Source: Onchocerca volvulus
Taxonomy: Eukaryota > Nematoda > Chromadorea > Rhabditida > Onchocercidae
Reading direction: 5' to 3'
Assembly: GCA_000499405.2 (NCBI GenBank)
Contig: HG738140.1
Coordinates: forward strand, 9,079,560-9,143,559
DNA length: 64,000 bases
Below are positions 41,301 through 54,291 of the stretch, piece after piece. Positions within the stretch are counted from its first letter, which is position 1, and every line of letters begins with the position of its first letter. Below the pieces are notes generated by a model. That model worked only from the letters and a program-made list of their open reading frames with translations, was not told the DNA's origin and did not search any database. A program made the translations under genes and the position numbers.

Positions 41301-44300
41301 TAATACACTTTAATATCTTCACGAAACTATTTCTACTTGATTATTCCTCAAAGAAAAAAATACTGGAAGGAAAATACTAAACTTACTAATTTAAAAAAAA
41401 AAAAAAAAAGCTGCAGTAAAACATCGGGCCGTTTTCCAAGCATTTAAAATCATTTGTAGAGATGGATAAAGTAAAATTTTTGAAAGAAATGCATAGTGTA
41501 TTTTAGGAGAGAATTTTAAATAGAATCATTATCATACCATTTCTTGAAGTTTTCTTTCAAATTATTTGTGAGATTTTCTCGGATATTTAACTATTCTGGA
41601 TATAGTCAAGAGAAACATAATAGCTAAGGAATACAGATCTCTACTGAAACGAATCGAAGCTGACACCTTTTCATTCTCCTTTTTCTATATTTCAAGAACT
41701 GCGTTGATACTAGAAACTGCGTTGATACTAGAAATTGCGTTGATACTAGAAACTGCGTTGATACTAGAAATTTTTGGAACTTTTGCTAGATATAATGAAA
41801 TTTCAATTGACTACAAAACATTTTCGATCAAATATATCAATAAATGAAATCAAAAATCATATATCACCACTAAACTTGATAATAAGAATAACAAAGTACA
41901 AACCTGATGTATTTCATGATTTCCATCCAAATCAGTCACAGCAATATCTGAATAATTATAAAGCAACATTTGAGCTACTGATGATTTCGAACTACTTTGC
42001 AGCATGTTGTAGTAGAGCGGGGTCAGGCCAAGTTGATCACGATAGTTTGGTGATGCGCCAAGTTCTAGCAAACAGTTCACATTTTCCGCCAACGACCAAT
42101 ATGCTGCCTTATGCATTGCTGTCTGAAAAATGTTGCAGAAATGTGTAGTATTACCAACATTGTTTTAATTCGTTGCTCTATCAAATATATTGTGAATTCG
42201 ACGAAATCAGTAAAAATCAGTTTCGCTCTTCAAAGAACTGAAAAATAAACCTTAAATGAAGCTAATGCATTTGAACTTCGATTTGCATGAAAAAGAATTC
42301 TATTTTGTTATATTTTCATTTAATAATATTCAAACATTGAATGGGTTTGTGGTACAGCTTTTGTTTTCTTTCTAATAAATGCCACTTCAATTTCTATAGA
42401 ATATGGGCCATTTTCGAGCGAACTTAATAAAACTAAAACAATAACAAAAACATACTTTTATCGAAAAAATGTGACTTCATGTTTCAACTAACTACGATTA
42501 AATTACTTTTTCTCTCTACCAGCCTCTCTTCAAATAATTTTTTAGATTCATTACCTGTCCGTCACTATTTCGAAAATCAATGTGAGCTCCATATTCTACC
42601 AGCGTTTTGATGAAGCTTTCATTGTGTGGTAATGAGCATACCAACGTTAACGGTGTCTTTCCTTCATTATCATGGAAATTAGGATCGAATCCCACACTGC
42701 ACATTTCTTCCACCTTTTTTAGCTGTCCAAGAGCAATGTGATTCATGAATTTCTTCAAATTTGACTGAAATATGATGTGATTTAAGACGGATTAAGTCTG
42801 TTTTATTTGATAAAAAGAAATTTTTCATAACTAAGTGAAATGATTCAATAAATTTACCTTAGTATGTAATTTCTCCAATTGCTTTTCATCGATATTCAAC
42901 ATTTTGTAGACCCGCTTTTTGTATTTGAGCTTAAAAAATGAAAGATTTCAATTTTAATTTACTAAAATTTTTTATTTATTGTTTCAAGAGATTGATTTCA
43001 AGAACTTGATAAAAATTAAGGTACAAAATTCAATAAACATTCTAATATAGCTGCTCTGTTGGAACAATCAATCATTTATTTCAAGTTCTTATAATTTATT
43101 ATTAGTATTGCTAGTGTCGAAAGTTTTGAGAAGAATAGGTAATGATTTTTTTTTTGAATTCAATTTTTTTATTTTAAAAATATTGGCGAAGTTATGGAAA
43201 CTGGGACATAAATACGATGACTAAGGAATTTTTGGGATCTGATGAATATCGCAAAAATAATAATTTATTGAATTGTTGATCAGATCACAAGTATTTCTGC
43301 TATCTCTTAAAATTGAAGGGCTAACCTCAAGATAAGGAACACAATCATGAAATGGATATTCACGTATCGGACGATCTTCCAGTAGGAATTTGCCAGCACG
43401 ACCATCGCAAGGTGGCAGAAATAAGCCGTAGTTGAATGATTGAGGCAACTTCTGTAACAAAATTAATTCAGTGAAAAATTATCATTAAATCAGCTCTCTT
43501 CTTCATCTCAGTATTCATCACTAATATTTGGAAGAATTATATGGTTGCCGGAAATTTCTACTTATAATTGCTATTCTCGCGCAGTTATGTGATAAAATTA
43601 CAAATAGATGTGAAAATTGTTTAAAATTCGATTCATCGAATTAGTGAAAAAAGTCCAATATTACGTAGTTTTGGCAAAGTCATGATGGAATTTTTTAGAA
43701 ATACTCTGAATTATTATGAATTATGCGAAGTAACACTTAATTTGTGAGTTTTTGATGAAAAAATTAATCAATGTCTCATAATGAATAGAAATTTATGGAA
43801 ATGGAAAGATAACACTAAAGAACTGTTAATTTTAACAGAGAGATTATCGAAAAAAAAAAAAAAACAAAAACAAAAACAAGAATCTCGGAAGAATAAGAAT
43901 GTTTTATTAAATTAATTAAAAGAAAAATTCGAAAAAAAGAAAAGAAAATCTTATTTACCAATAAACTTACATTCTGAAGCGATCGGATAAGTCGCCCTTT
44001 GATTTCCCAAACCTTTTCATCAAGATTCACAATCAGGCATTTCTGTAATGCAGCAATTTTCCACATGAATGCTTTCAACTTCAAATTCGTCAGAAAAACA
44101 ATTTGAACATATATTTCATGCAGATTTCATCCGAATGAAATTTATTGACATTTTAAGAATATGTTCTTTGCATAAATCTTGTTATAACAACAAGAATTAA
44201 GATTCATTTGATCTATTTGTGTGAAGATGAATGTTTTATGTGTATTGCTATTATCTTTCACTGATTTTTATTCATTTATTCACACTTATAGGTATGTGAA

Positions 44301-44815
44301 GAGTGCATAAATTGAGTAGTACTGTATTGCTCTTTCTGCTTTTAGCGAAACATACAAAGCGATCATTTGCGATGAAATGATGCGAAGATGAAATATGTAT
44401 CAATCAGAACTTTGCTTTTCCTGCTCAACAGGTAAACAAAAAGGCTAATGCATGCTCAGTCATCAAATGCTAACATTGCACGATCGGTCGATGGTGACCT
44501 GTCAAGCAAGCATTCATTAAAACCATTAATTTCGTACATTCACAAACATAAATTTATGCTTTGAAGCACATAAAGTCATTTTTAGGTGCATTATAAAAAC
44601 TTTTCAATTCGTCATTCATGCTTATCTATTGTTTGCTCAAAATTCTGTTGTCAATTTCTTTTCTAAAATTCTAAATTTTGGATTAATCAATGATGGAGGA
44701 GATGTGTCGTGCACTACATGCATACGATTTAAATCTTCTTGAAATATTAAGTAACAACCTGAATATGAAGTTCGGGAATGAAAATTTGTATATTCAGCAT
44801 ATCATCGTCTGCCAT
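29367..44815 (-). CDS. shn-1: SHANK scaffold protein (23 exons, complete)
   Basis: SHANK scaffolds link membrane receptors to actin at synapses and other junctions. Exons (- strand): 44815-44759, 44042-43971, 43451-43326, 42929-42858, 42764-42555, 42122-41904, 39371-39256, 39020-38875, 38446-38340, 38101-37971, 37238-37162, 36889-36690, 36201-36129, 34924-34826, 33931-33717, 33545-33392, 32868-32438, 32142-31936, 31830-31751, 31568-31449, 31257-30954, 30279-30087 and 29617-29367. All phases agree: 3660 bases, 1219 residues. N-terminal SPN domain about 7-95 (NLDEKVWEIKGRLI, FNYGLFLPPCDGRAGKFL); KKRVYKMLNIDEKQLEKLHTK linker; ankyrin repeats about 110-340 (GFDPNFHD, TPLTL, GLTPLYY, NGNTPLHVCA, LLLFRGANLE); PDZ about 421-515 (GGFGFVLRG, AGLRPGDFLLQVNGIDVHKT); proline-rich region about 692-835; C-terminal SAM about 1152-1217 (WTTDDIVAWLKTLGL, INGAHLLSF). 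No SH3, as in C. elegans SHN-1. Exon 18 uses a GC donor. Confidence 0.95.
32477..32560 (-). repeat. in-frame trinucleotide repeat coding poly-proline in SHANK exon 17
   Basis: GGT/GGA/GGC triplets on the plus strand read as about 18 consecutive prolines on the coding strand, followed by SLPSHS. Two shorter proline runs lie at about 32560-32590 and 32722-32745 in the same exon. Length variation here would keep the frame. Confidence 0.95.
35161..35450 (+). repeat. interspersed repeat, copy B (in SHANK intron 13)
   Basis: Starts near tatccatataaataaaaatg and includes ttcaccggctgacttgaaat and caacgttggattcg. It ends with actgcccggcaatattcgg, matching the ordered blocks of copy A at 5203-5385. 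It carries an unrelated-looking internal portion and poly-A stretches. Confidence 0.6.
35458..35690 (+). repeat. interspersed repeat, copy C (in SHANK intron 13)
   Basis: Starts tttatataaattgaaatgta right after copy B. It contains ttcaccaattgatttaaaat and cgttgcattcgaataggcac, nearly identical to copy A, and ends around ttagctcaaaggccatgctt, cgcgtg. Same orientation as B, so the two are head to tail. Confidence 0.65.
39961..40082. repeat. imperfect tandem repeat, about 23-24 bp unit, five copies
   Basis: Diverged copies of aattaatgagcagtcttgca followed by tctt lie in a row inside SHANK intron 6. Confidence 0.9.
40139..40171. repeat. inverted repeat (hairpin), 12-bp arms
   Basis: caaaagttggtt and aaccaacttttg flank a loop of about seven bases, inside SHANK intron 6 and just after the 23-bp tandem array. 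Confidence 0.85.
41697..41768. repeat. 18-bp minisatellite, four copies
   Basis: Unit aaactgcgttgatactag, four contiguous copies with a single C-to-T change in the third. It lies in SHANK intron 6, about 140 bases past the 41904 exon end. Confidence 0.97.
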
Positions 44816-44860
44816 AGTTATCAAGTTCTGAGCAATATTATCATATCTGATACATCATAA

Positions 44861-44863
44861 TCT
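44861..44863 (-). other. 3' splice site upstream of the SHANK start codon
   Basis: On the minus strand tttatttccag precedes 44861, 46 bases before the ATG at 44815. It fits either a spliced-leader acceptor or a 5' untranslated intron. Confidence 0.55.
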
Positions 44864-47800
44864 GGAAATAAATTCTAGATTTAATGTCAGCAGCCACTGA
44901 AAAAAAAAACGCAATTTATCAATCCTATGATCAAAATTAGCATCTCATTTATATCATTTAAAAATCGTATTCTGATAAACTGTTAAGTAACCGCTTTAGA
45001 TGATGTTTGAAATATAGAGAATTTAACAATAAGAAACAATTGTTAATACAAGAACTATGGTAGCAGTTATTGAATACTCAAGTAGCTCTTCGTTCACTTA
45101 CTAATTCTTAAATATTATTTGCTATTCACTGGTTTTGAAAATCGATAATCGAGCAAATTAATCCATTTCAACAATTTATTAGAAAACTGATTTCTATTAG
45201 AAAAACATTCAAATTTAAGAACCTAATACGTAATATCGAAATTTAAAAGTTTAACGCTGAATTTTTTATTAAATGTGCGTATTTTATTTTAAATTAAAAT
45301 GACAAAATTTCATATGATGATAATTCATGAAACATTTTAAAAATGATGCGTTTTTTGATGTTAGATGAAGAAACGACGTAAAAATTATATGATTTCCGAA
45401 AAGAAACTATTTCATTAAATTCGGCATATTCTAAAAAGTTAATTTGAAAAAATGGGAAGGCATAATTATTATTAGTTTAAAAAATGACCGGAATGAAAAA
45501 CAATTCGAATTTTATTTACATAACTTATTTCAAATCATAGCTGTGATATAAAATCCTTCATATTTGAAAAATTCTTATCTTACTGAACTTCTCATCTCTC
45601 CTTCAAAATTATAATCCTGAATTTTAACAAAAAGCAAATGAAGCAGTGAGTAAGAACAGTTTAATTTGTACGAAATTACTGCTGATGTCTTTAAGTTATT
45701 CATAAAACTTTTTGATCATTGGCTTTCTAATGCCAGAAAATCCGTAATATAGCGATCATTTTTTTGCTATATAAAGTCCTAAAATTATTATTATAAATGT
45801 CCCAAGTACTCATAAAATATAATATCTTCCAATTTAAACTATTCTTTTATTTAATCTTTACTCTTTTCCAATTCAATATAAATTAGCTAAAGAAGAGAAA
45901 ATAAAAAATAAATTTGGCCGGAATAGTCAAAAAAGAAGGAATTTAATAAATTACAAGATATAAAACGCTTTAACTAACTTAAATAATAAAAGATATATCT
46001 GTTCGGTTCTCTGGTAATGCCAATGATATCATTTGATTTCTTAAATTTTCAAAATTGATATTCTATTCAGAAATTTTTCCATAAGAATTAAATTAGGACA
46101 TATTTCCGTTCAAAAAAGCAAGACATTGCAAGGGAATTTGCTTCGAAAATGCGATTTACATTAATAATTGAGGAATAAATAAATAAAATTTTTTAATTGC
46201 GCAGTTTTGCAATTAACTTTGAATGCATTGTTCTCTTCGAAAATTTCCGTCTTTAATAAATGAGTAAAGGTAATATTACGAATGACAAGTTAATGAACAA
46301 ATATTCTTTTACGAAAAATTGAAGTCAAAATGCCATGATATTAAGAAAATTTTTTTCTTACATCACAATATTAAAATCATATTTGCAAATGTGTATTTCA
46401 TAATAATTAATGATCTAAAAGTAGAACTGAAAAATATTTTAAATTAGAACTTAATATGTGTTTTTCCAGATTTCAATTTTTGATTTCATTTTTTTTTTTA
46501 TTATTTGCTAATTAGTTGAGGAAAACTATAATAAAGATTTGATAAAATAAGCGAGACAATATATTTATTCAAATTTATCACTCAAACAATAAATTAACGT
46601 TGTTCAATTGAAAAGTTCTTTCTAGCGATGTATATCATGTGTCATAAATCGGTACAAAGAAAAATAATCGGGAAACAATCACGTTAGGAGATCATGAAGA
46701 TAGGAGAGTGGAAAATTTTAGGAAGTAAAAAATTTGATTAAATCTTGAAATAAACGCGAAATTAGCATTCGAATCAGTAAGTCAATGAGTAAGTTCAAAA
46801 GAAAGAGAACTACAAGAAATATCCAAAGAAAGGCAATATGTAAATATTAGGAGGAGAGATTTGCAAAAAGTTGCATGAAACTATTTTAGTCTTTCCTTCC
46901 AAACCTGTTAATTTTTTAAGAAAGTAGTGAATAATTCTTATTAATTGATAGAGCTGCTTTAAAAATGCAATAGTAGAAAGAAACTGGTGTTTCTTCACTT
47001 CAATTGATTTATCGTTATTAGAAATTTTCTGAAAAAAAATTATTTGAAAAAAAAAGTTGAAATAAAGTTACGAATATTACAGATGTAATTTTTAATAGAT
47101 ATGATATCTTGATATAATATCTTTGCAAAACAAAATGGATAGAGTAAGGAACGTAAATTCTGAAAATTTCTAAAATGAAATATGAAATTTAAATTAGTTC
47201 AAGTCTATACATTTTCTTTCTACATATTCACTGAAATTTTATTTTAAATAATGGTGCTTAATAGAACAAAGTTTTTTTTTTTTTTTTTTTTTCAATAATC
47301 ACTGAATAAAGTCAGCAAATCCTCCCTCTTTATTGTGAATATTTCCCTAAAAGTCATACGGATTTTTCATAAGAAATTTCCTCAAAAATCTTCTGTCGAT
47401 AATTTCAATCTTTTTCGATGAATTCAAAATATAGCTGTCTTCGACAAAGATTTCTCTTGGATAAAACTGCTGGTTTTAAAGATATGAAACGAGCAATTAT
47501 GCATCTATTCAAAATGAACGAATTTCATTTTCTTTAAAGACTTCAATTTCTAATTTTTTTGAATAAAATTAAAAGATTAGATCATCAAGGCAGAAGTATG
47601 GTGATCTGCTAAGCAATAATGAAAAGAACAAATGCATCATGAATTTGAAATAACAATCGGTGAAATCTAGAAAAGTTAATTATCCGAAAAACATGAATAT
47701 TTTCCAGTTTGTTCCCTCAATTATATCCATCTAGTCTATTGGCAGAACTTTTGACTCTCTAGGAGAAGTTTAGAATTTTTCTTCACTGACCACATTAATC

Positions 47801-47967
47801 AATCATCTTAATTCAACATTAATTCGCGTTTGTGGCGGAAGGAGAGACAATCAACGGATGGATTTATGTAGTGCACACCTGCAATCTAGTTCATTTCTCC
47901 GTCAAATCTACCACAAAATTCTGCTCAAAATTATCTTTTATAAAAACTAGTAGTAAACCATTACACT

Positions 47968-48007
<40 letters not shown>

Positions 48008-48008
48008 C
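47968..48008. repeat. (TA)n microsatellite
   Basis: Nearly pure TA dinucleotides with one G interruption. Confidence 0.95.
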
Positions 48009-49613
48009 ATTCATTCCATTTGTATTTGTTCAATTATCATGTAACATGGAAATGTGAATGAATGAATGGATGAATGGAAATTAAACATAATTTCGAAAGT
48101 TAATCGGAAACCATCTGCCTATATAGACGAGAAATAAAAATGTCCAATGAAATAACTGAAAAATTGCGATTAGTCAGTTTCTTAAATGTTCAAGTATTTT
48201 CTCGCGTTTCATGCTATATGAAAAAGATTGTATGACGTGAATTCCGGCCAAATCAAACTTCTAGGATTTTTATTGGCCAAACAAACATTACAAATAAAAA
48301 AGTAATAATTTTCCTTTTTATTTCTCAACTAATCGTCTGAACAATTAAATTCTGAAATACTAAAAGCACCAATTCATCAATCACTTTTCATTTCATTGTT
48401 GTGCATTTTCCATCCCCATTATTTTCCTACCGATCTTTAGCGATTTTACTTTTAAATCCATCCCTTACAAGCAGAATTTTTTAATTCTCAATTTTCCTTC
48501 CTAAGAAAATAGTTCCTGTCAGTTCGTGAATTGATTGCCAATATTAAGGCCATTTTACATATGTTAAAATATATTAGTGTTTGTATATGCATGTTCTGAA
48601 TTCAAAAAAATGAATAAATAGTCGATGACCTTGTATTGAATTTTCCGATAGCAATCGTTATCAGCGACCATTTCGGAAATACTTTTAGTAAAAAAACTTA
48701 GCAGCAAGAATAAAATAACAAAGGAATATAAATGGTCGAAGAGCGGAAACTGAAAGATGATAAAAGAGAGGAAAAATCGAGAAAAAAAATAATTGCAATT
48801 CAAAAGAAATGGAAATTTGTATAAAAACATTTCTGTTGTTTTTGCTACTATTTCTAATATCAAATGCTCACTATCATATATTATTTTAATGACATTCATA
48901 GATTAATTGAAGTGAAGAAACAACAGTTCCTTTTATGGTATTAATTGGTAAATAGGTTGGTTAATAAGAGAACAGGTACAACGGTACAGTGATTTGAAAT
49001 TTAACTTTAAAAAAATGCTGACATAATATTGATAGAACCTTCTTCGTCTCTTTGGTATACGCTAGGAATTTTTATGGATAATTTCACTGCTCCACAGCAA
49101 CGATTTCAGTATCATCTGATTATTCTTGCAGTGATTCATACCATGTTATTTTGACATGATTTCTAGGATTATATTTTTTTGTTTTAAAAAGGATTTTGCT
49201 TACAAAATCTAATTTCATGAAAAATTTTCACCATTAACGACAGCTCACATAATCTTTCAATTTTCATAAAAGAAAAAAGTGATCAAAACTTCATGGAAGC
49301 TATAAAAAAAACTAATCAATGTTTTGTTTTTAATCACTGGAAAAGTTTGAAAGTTGAAAACATTTTATGCAATATTATTTTATTAAATGCATGAACATCT
49401 TAATTTTTTAATTGCCATTCAATATAAGGCAAATTTCGCAGATGTCTTTTAGGAAATTTGGTGACAATAGAGAGACAACTTCTCAGGCGACAAATGATAT
49501 TAACTTGGCGATACACTATAGAGTGCTTGACAATTTGCAATTACTATTCTTTTAATGGCCGTAATCAAATTAAAAGTTCTACTTATAGAATTTCTTTTGC
49601 TACTTTTAAACTA

Positions 49614-49614
<1 letters not shown>

Positions 49615-49662
<48 letters not shown>
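49615..49662. repeat. 48-base poly(A) tract
   Basis: An uninterrupted run of A followed by GAAAAAGAAAAAC. It could be the tail of a retroposed sequence, but nothing recognisable lies on its 5' side. Confidence 0.97.
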
Positions 49663-49664
<2 letters not shown>

Positions 49665-51196
49665 AAAAGAAAAACTGTAAAGCTATGTCTATGTAAACTG
49701 GATTACTGTAAGTTATCTTTTATGACCGCAGAATTCATGAAGTTCTTTCGTTTGTTACTTTTGATAGCATCACCAAAGAGATATTTCACAGCATGAAATT
49801 TTCTTGTTCAAATTCATTAGCCATCCATCAAGAAGATTAATAAAAATAGTGTCTCTCTTTTGCAAACATTCTTCAGACATTGCAATCTTCTTATTCCTCC
49901 AAGTGCTACAGGTAAGCAAATCTCATTTGTATCTCCAAGAATCAACTGTCTTTATGGTAATTTTTATATTTTTAATGTGAATGGATTCTTATAACAATGA
50001 ATACCGGTATATGTTCATAATAATGCACTCTACTTATTTAGAGTTGATTATATTTTTGCTATAATCAAATTACAATTATTATCATATGAGTTTGACTCAT
50101 TTTGAGGAATTGTCCACATATCGCTAGAATGATAACGGAATGATAAATCAGAGTTATTGAAGGATTAAAAAAATCATTAATTTCATTTATATATAATATC
50201 AATAATCACCAAATCAAACAAAACTTGTCATAATTGCAGTATAAGTATAATTCTGGAACAATCAAAAATGCACTATGTAAGAAATTTTATGACATAAAAT
50301 TTAAAATCTAGATGCCAAAAAAATGCTGTTATCATTCTTATCTGTCATAAAAGGAAGCAAACAAAATTTTCCACAGAAAAATTCCATTCCAAAGAAGAAC
50401 AAATAAAAAGAATTGATATCAGATGATATGATCAATAAAATACTTACGAAAATATTGCTTATTATCATTTGTATCAGTTTGTGGAAAATAATTGGCGCAA
50501 AGAACAAAAAATGAACAATTTTCTCAGATATAAGAGTCAGGTCAGTAAAGTTTTCGAAAAAGACAAAGTTAAGGAGTAAGTAAGTAATAGTTGGCAGCCA
50601 GGTATCCATGGAGAAAATGAAATGTATTTGAAAAGCACCGATAAAGTCTCGTAAATTGGCAAAGCGCAAACAAATAAATCTTTAAGGAGCAACTTATCTC
50701 TCACTCTAACAAATCATGATAGAGATATATTTGATAGAATCCTTTCATCCCGATGCTTCTCGAAGTATCGATTGATTGATATGAATGCTAAAGGATTATC
50801 AATGAAATGATTCTTAGACGATTTTACTAATTATGAAGCGATACGGATAAAGATGAAACTATAGTTATTTTTGATAACATCAAAAATATACAAAAAAAGA
50901 AATTCGTTATCAATTCAAGATGTATGATGATATCATTGTACTTTAGAACTGCAATAAAGTTATAGTATTTTCGCGCCAGAAATGTCTTAGATCGAGTTTT
51001 ATCATTTCATTGATATAAAAAATTATAGTTTGCACATTCAAGGGCAGTTCAAATGTGACTGTTTAAAGATTATGTCTTGTAAATAGGGAAAAGTTTCATA
51101 ATGTATAATTTGCCATTCAATGACTACACTATCAGCACAATGGAACAGATGACATAAAAGTTAGGGGACAATTTATCGTCAAAACAGTAAAAATTG

Positions 51197-51250
51197 ACAT
51201 TGGTCACTTAAAATCGTACATTGATCAATTAAAATCGTACACTGATCAGT
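51197..51250. repeat. 21-bp tandem repeat, about 2.5 copies
   Basis: Unit cattgatcaattaaaatcgt plus a, with diverged first and last copies. Confidence 0.85.
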
Positions 51251-54120
51251 ATTCTTCTCGAGAATGAATAGCATCGAGAAAGACAACAATAACTTGTTAA
51301 GCAAATATAAGCAATTCTCATCACTTTCTTTCACCTTCCTACCTGTTATGTTCCCTTTCATAGATACCACGAAAAGGCTAAAAATGGAAAGGATGAATAA
51401 AAAAGTTTTGCAGAGATTTCGGCTTTAGTCATCTATGAATTCATCATAAACTTTTCACTTATGCTTCATATATTATGTTGTTATTACGTTTTCGCTTCAG
51501 CTTTTGAAATGTAAATTTAAGCATGGCTGAAATAACAAATTTCACGATAAGTTTTCCTTCCTTTTCGAAAAAGAAAAAAAAAAGTATTTTCAATTTAAAA
51601 TTGATCATCCGCGAAATTTTAGAAATTATGATAATTTTACGATAATAAATATAGTTTTCATTCTTTTTGAAACTTTTAAATTAGCTGATATAAAAAGTTT
51701 TTTGCATTGCATAGATAAGCTAATCTTCTTCACATTTAATCTTGGTCTGATCAGGAATTCTTTGCTCACTATCCCTTACTGTAACACATTATCAAATAAT
51801 TAGAGGTAGTGATCTATTTATCACAGATATAGATAGAATATTTTATTAGAGCATTCTTTCATTTAATTCGCCTATCCACACATCAGATCATTATCATTTT
51901 ACTTGGTTACGGTAACTTTAGAATATAATTTTATTAATAATAGAAGAATTTTATATTCGAAATAACTTTAAGTTACTATGTTATCTCATGAACAAAAAAA
52001 ATTGAGAGCCAAATAAAAGTAAAATTAATCTATTCCGTTTTGCTGAAGAAGCTAAAAAGAATGATGGCGCATTAAAACATTGCTGCTATTGATATCAGCA
52101 GATTGAAACGGACCTGTTAAATCCCATAATTTCTTTTCATATATTTATTTTTATAATCATTCATTAAATAGTTTCTTTGGAAGCTATATGGAAGCAACGG
52201 AAGAAATTAATTAATCTTAAAAAACCAATGCAATTTTTTGGAAAATTTAGAAAAGAGATAAATCGAAAAATACAAGTACAGTGCTATAAAAGCTGTGCAA
52301 AAATAGATTTCGACTAAACGAGAAAAAAAAAAGCGAAATCCAATGCAAAAATTAGGATAAGATCGAATAAAAAGGAGATAAACAATCGCAGCCATTTGCG
52401 ATTATTTAGAGGTTAATGCTTATTCCTCTGAAGTCAAACCGTCCGTCATGAGATAACCGAATCAAAGGTACAAAAAAATTAAGAAAGCGGAAAGAAAATC
52501 AATGAGAATTATTTTGGAGTAGAGAAGAGAACTGAAACAGTCGAGTGACAGCAAGGACAACGACAATGATTGTTGCTGGATGGATGGACGACGGTGGTAA
52601 TGGCAATATTATAGGTGAATATATTGATTAGAATGATCTTTTCCTTTGTGAGACATTTGTTGACTAACAATAATGCAAAAGTAGAAATATAGGAAGATCA
52701 AAATTATATCATTGAGTTCTGGCTTTAGATTTTTTGAAGATATGACTTTGGTATTAATCTCTTTTTAAGATACCGCTTTTAAGTACTCTAAACAACTCTC
52801 TGAAATATTGGGAGCAGTTGTATTTCAAAAGCAATAATGATAAGGGACAAGGGAGACAATTTAGATGTATTGGGAATTCTCGAAGAGTACAAGTCAGAAT
52901 TAAGGGATGTGTTTTAACTAATAAATGATAAATTAATGGAAGAAAGAAGCTTTAAGAGGAGGGAATGATGAAGGGAGAAGAGAGATGTACATAAATAGCA
53001 TCTTGAAATGAATTAAAATTACAAAATCGATAAATAAAAATAAAAATGATCTATTTCACTGCATGTGATAACTAATTTCAGTCATTATCCAAGTAATAAT
53101 CAACCGTCTTTGCTTTTTTTTTCCTGGTTGATAAATATATCTTTTATATTTATTTAAATATATGAAAATCTTTAGTTACAAACTATAAAATGGAAAATAC
53201 TTAAAAAAAAAGGATGTCATAACATTTCATTTACGAGTGCCAAAATTTCAATTTATGATTCATTTCAAACTTTTACCACTCGTTGAGTAAAGCATGTCAA
53301 TGAAGTAAACAAAGAGTAAACAGAAGTTCGCTTTTATAGTGAAAAGGCTAAAAGTGATTAAAAATGGAACACAAATTAAAAACATTTAGATGGAGAAGAT
53401 ACTTAGAATAAGAAGCCAGATTAAGAAGCGAAAACAAGTTAGGATTTTGTAATCTACAGTATATGAAAGTCGGTACGACATAATCGTACAAGGCAAATGG
53501 ACTAAAAGTAGACTTAAATACAGTTGAATTAAATTAAATTAGGTTGAACTGGGAAAAATGCATGTGGTCGGAATAGTGCAAAATGAAGAATTATTTTCTG
53601 AGAAAGATCTCAATTTGAAGTTCTTTAAAGACATAAATTGAAATGGGTTCAATGCGAAGAATGGATGCGCGGAGTTGCAAATAAGGTGAGAAAAGGCGAA
53701 GCAAGGCTGTCATCGACAGATGTGTCCTTCAACACAATTTCATTTCATGGATTATTATTATCACTATTAATTACTATAATTATAACTAATTATTATTAGT
53801 AACCGTAGTAATAATATTATTATTAATGATAACAGCAGCTGCGTAACATTAGAAGTAGTAGTAGTAGTAATAATTAATAATGGTGGTGACAATAGCAAGC
53901 ATGGATCTAATACAGGAAAGATATTATTGAGCAGGTAAGGAAAGGTAGAAATTGTATGTTGCAATGCTCAGACAGTGTACAGAATGTCCGAATGTCACGA
54001 CCGGTACCCATCCATCTACCTGAGTACTCACCTATCCCTAAAAGTGGGCAGTAGATGGAATGGAGGAGTGACAAAGGTGACAACGACAAGAATGCAGAGT
54101 GATGATAGTGAGGTAAGGTG

Positions 54121-54291
54121 ATGAGTTGGGATCGAGTGATCTTACGATTCCAACAAACTTTACAATTTCGGCTCTTTCTCTCGAACGATCTATCGCTAGT
54201 AATCTCGCTAAGTATATTGAACATACTCAGCAAAGACAGTTGCGACGTTGATATTTTGTTTACTGAAGAGATGTCCATTCATCATAAAGAG
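54121..54291 (+). CDS. candidate unassigned exon (57 codons)
   Basis: ATG (MSWDRVILRFQQ...) is open for 57 codons and ends at GAG immediately before a good gtaaga donor. The block is richer in G and C than the surrounding spacer. I recognise no family, and the minus strand is also open across the region (about 120 codons). It may be a 5' exon of an unrecognised gene or chance. Confidence 0.18.

Noticed and set aside
41697..41768. Direct repeats that might suggest a CRISPR-like array
   Set aside because: The 18-bp units are contiguous without spacers and lie in a eukaryotic intron; it is a minisatellite.
49458..49796. 112-codon frame with a long lysine run
   Set aside because: Created by the 48-base poly(A) tract.
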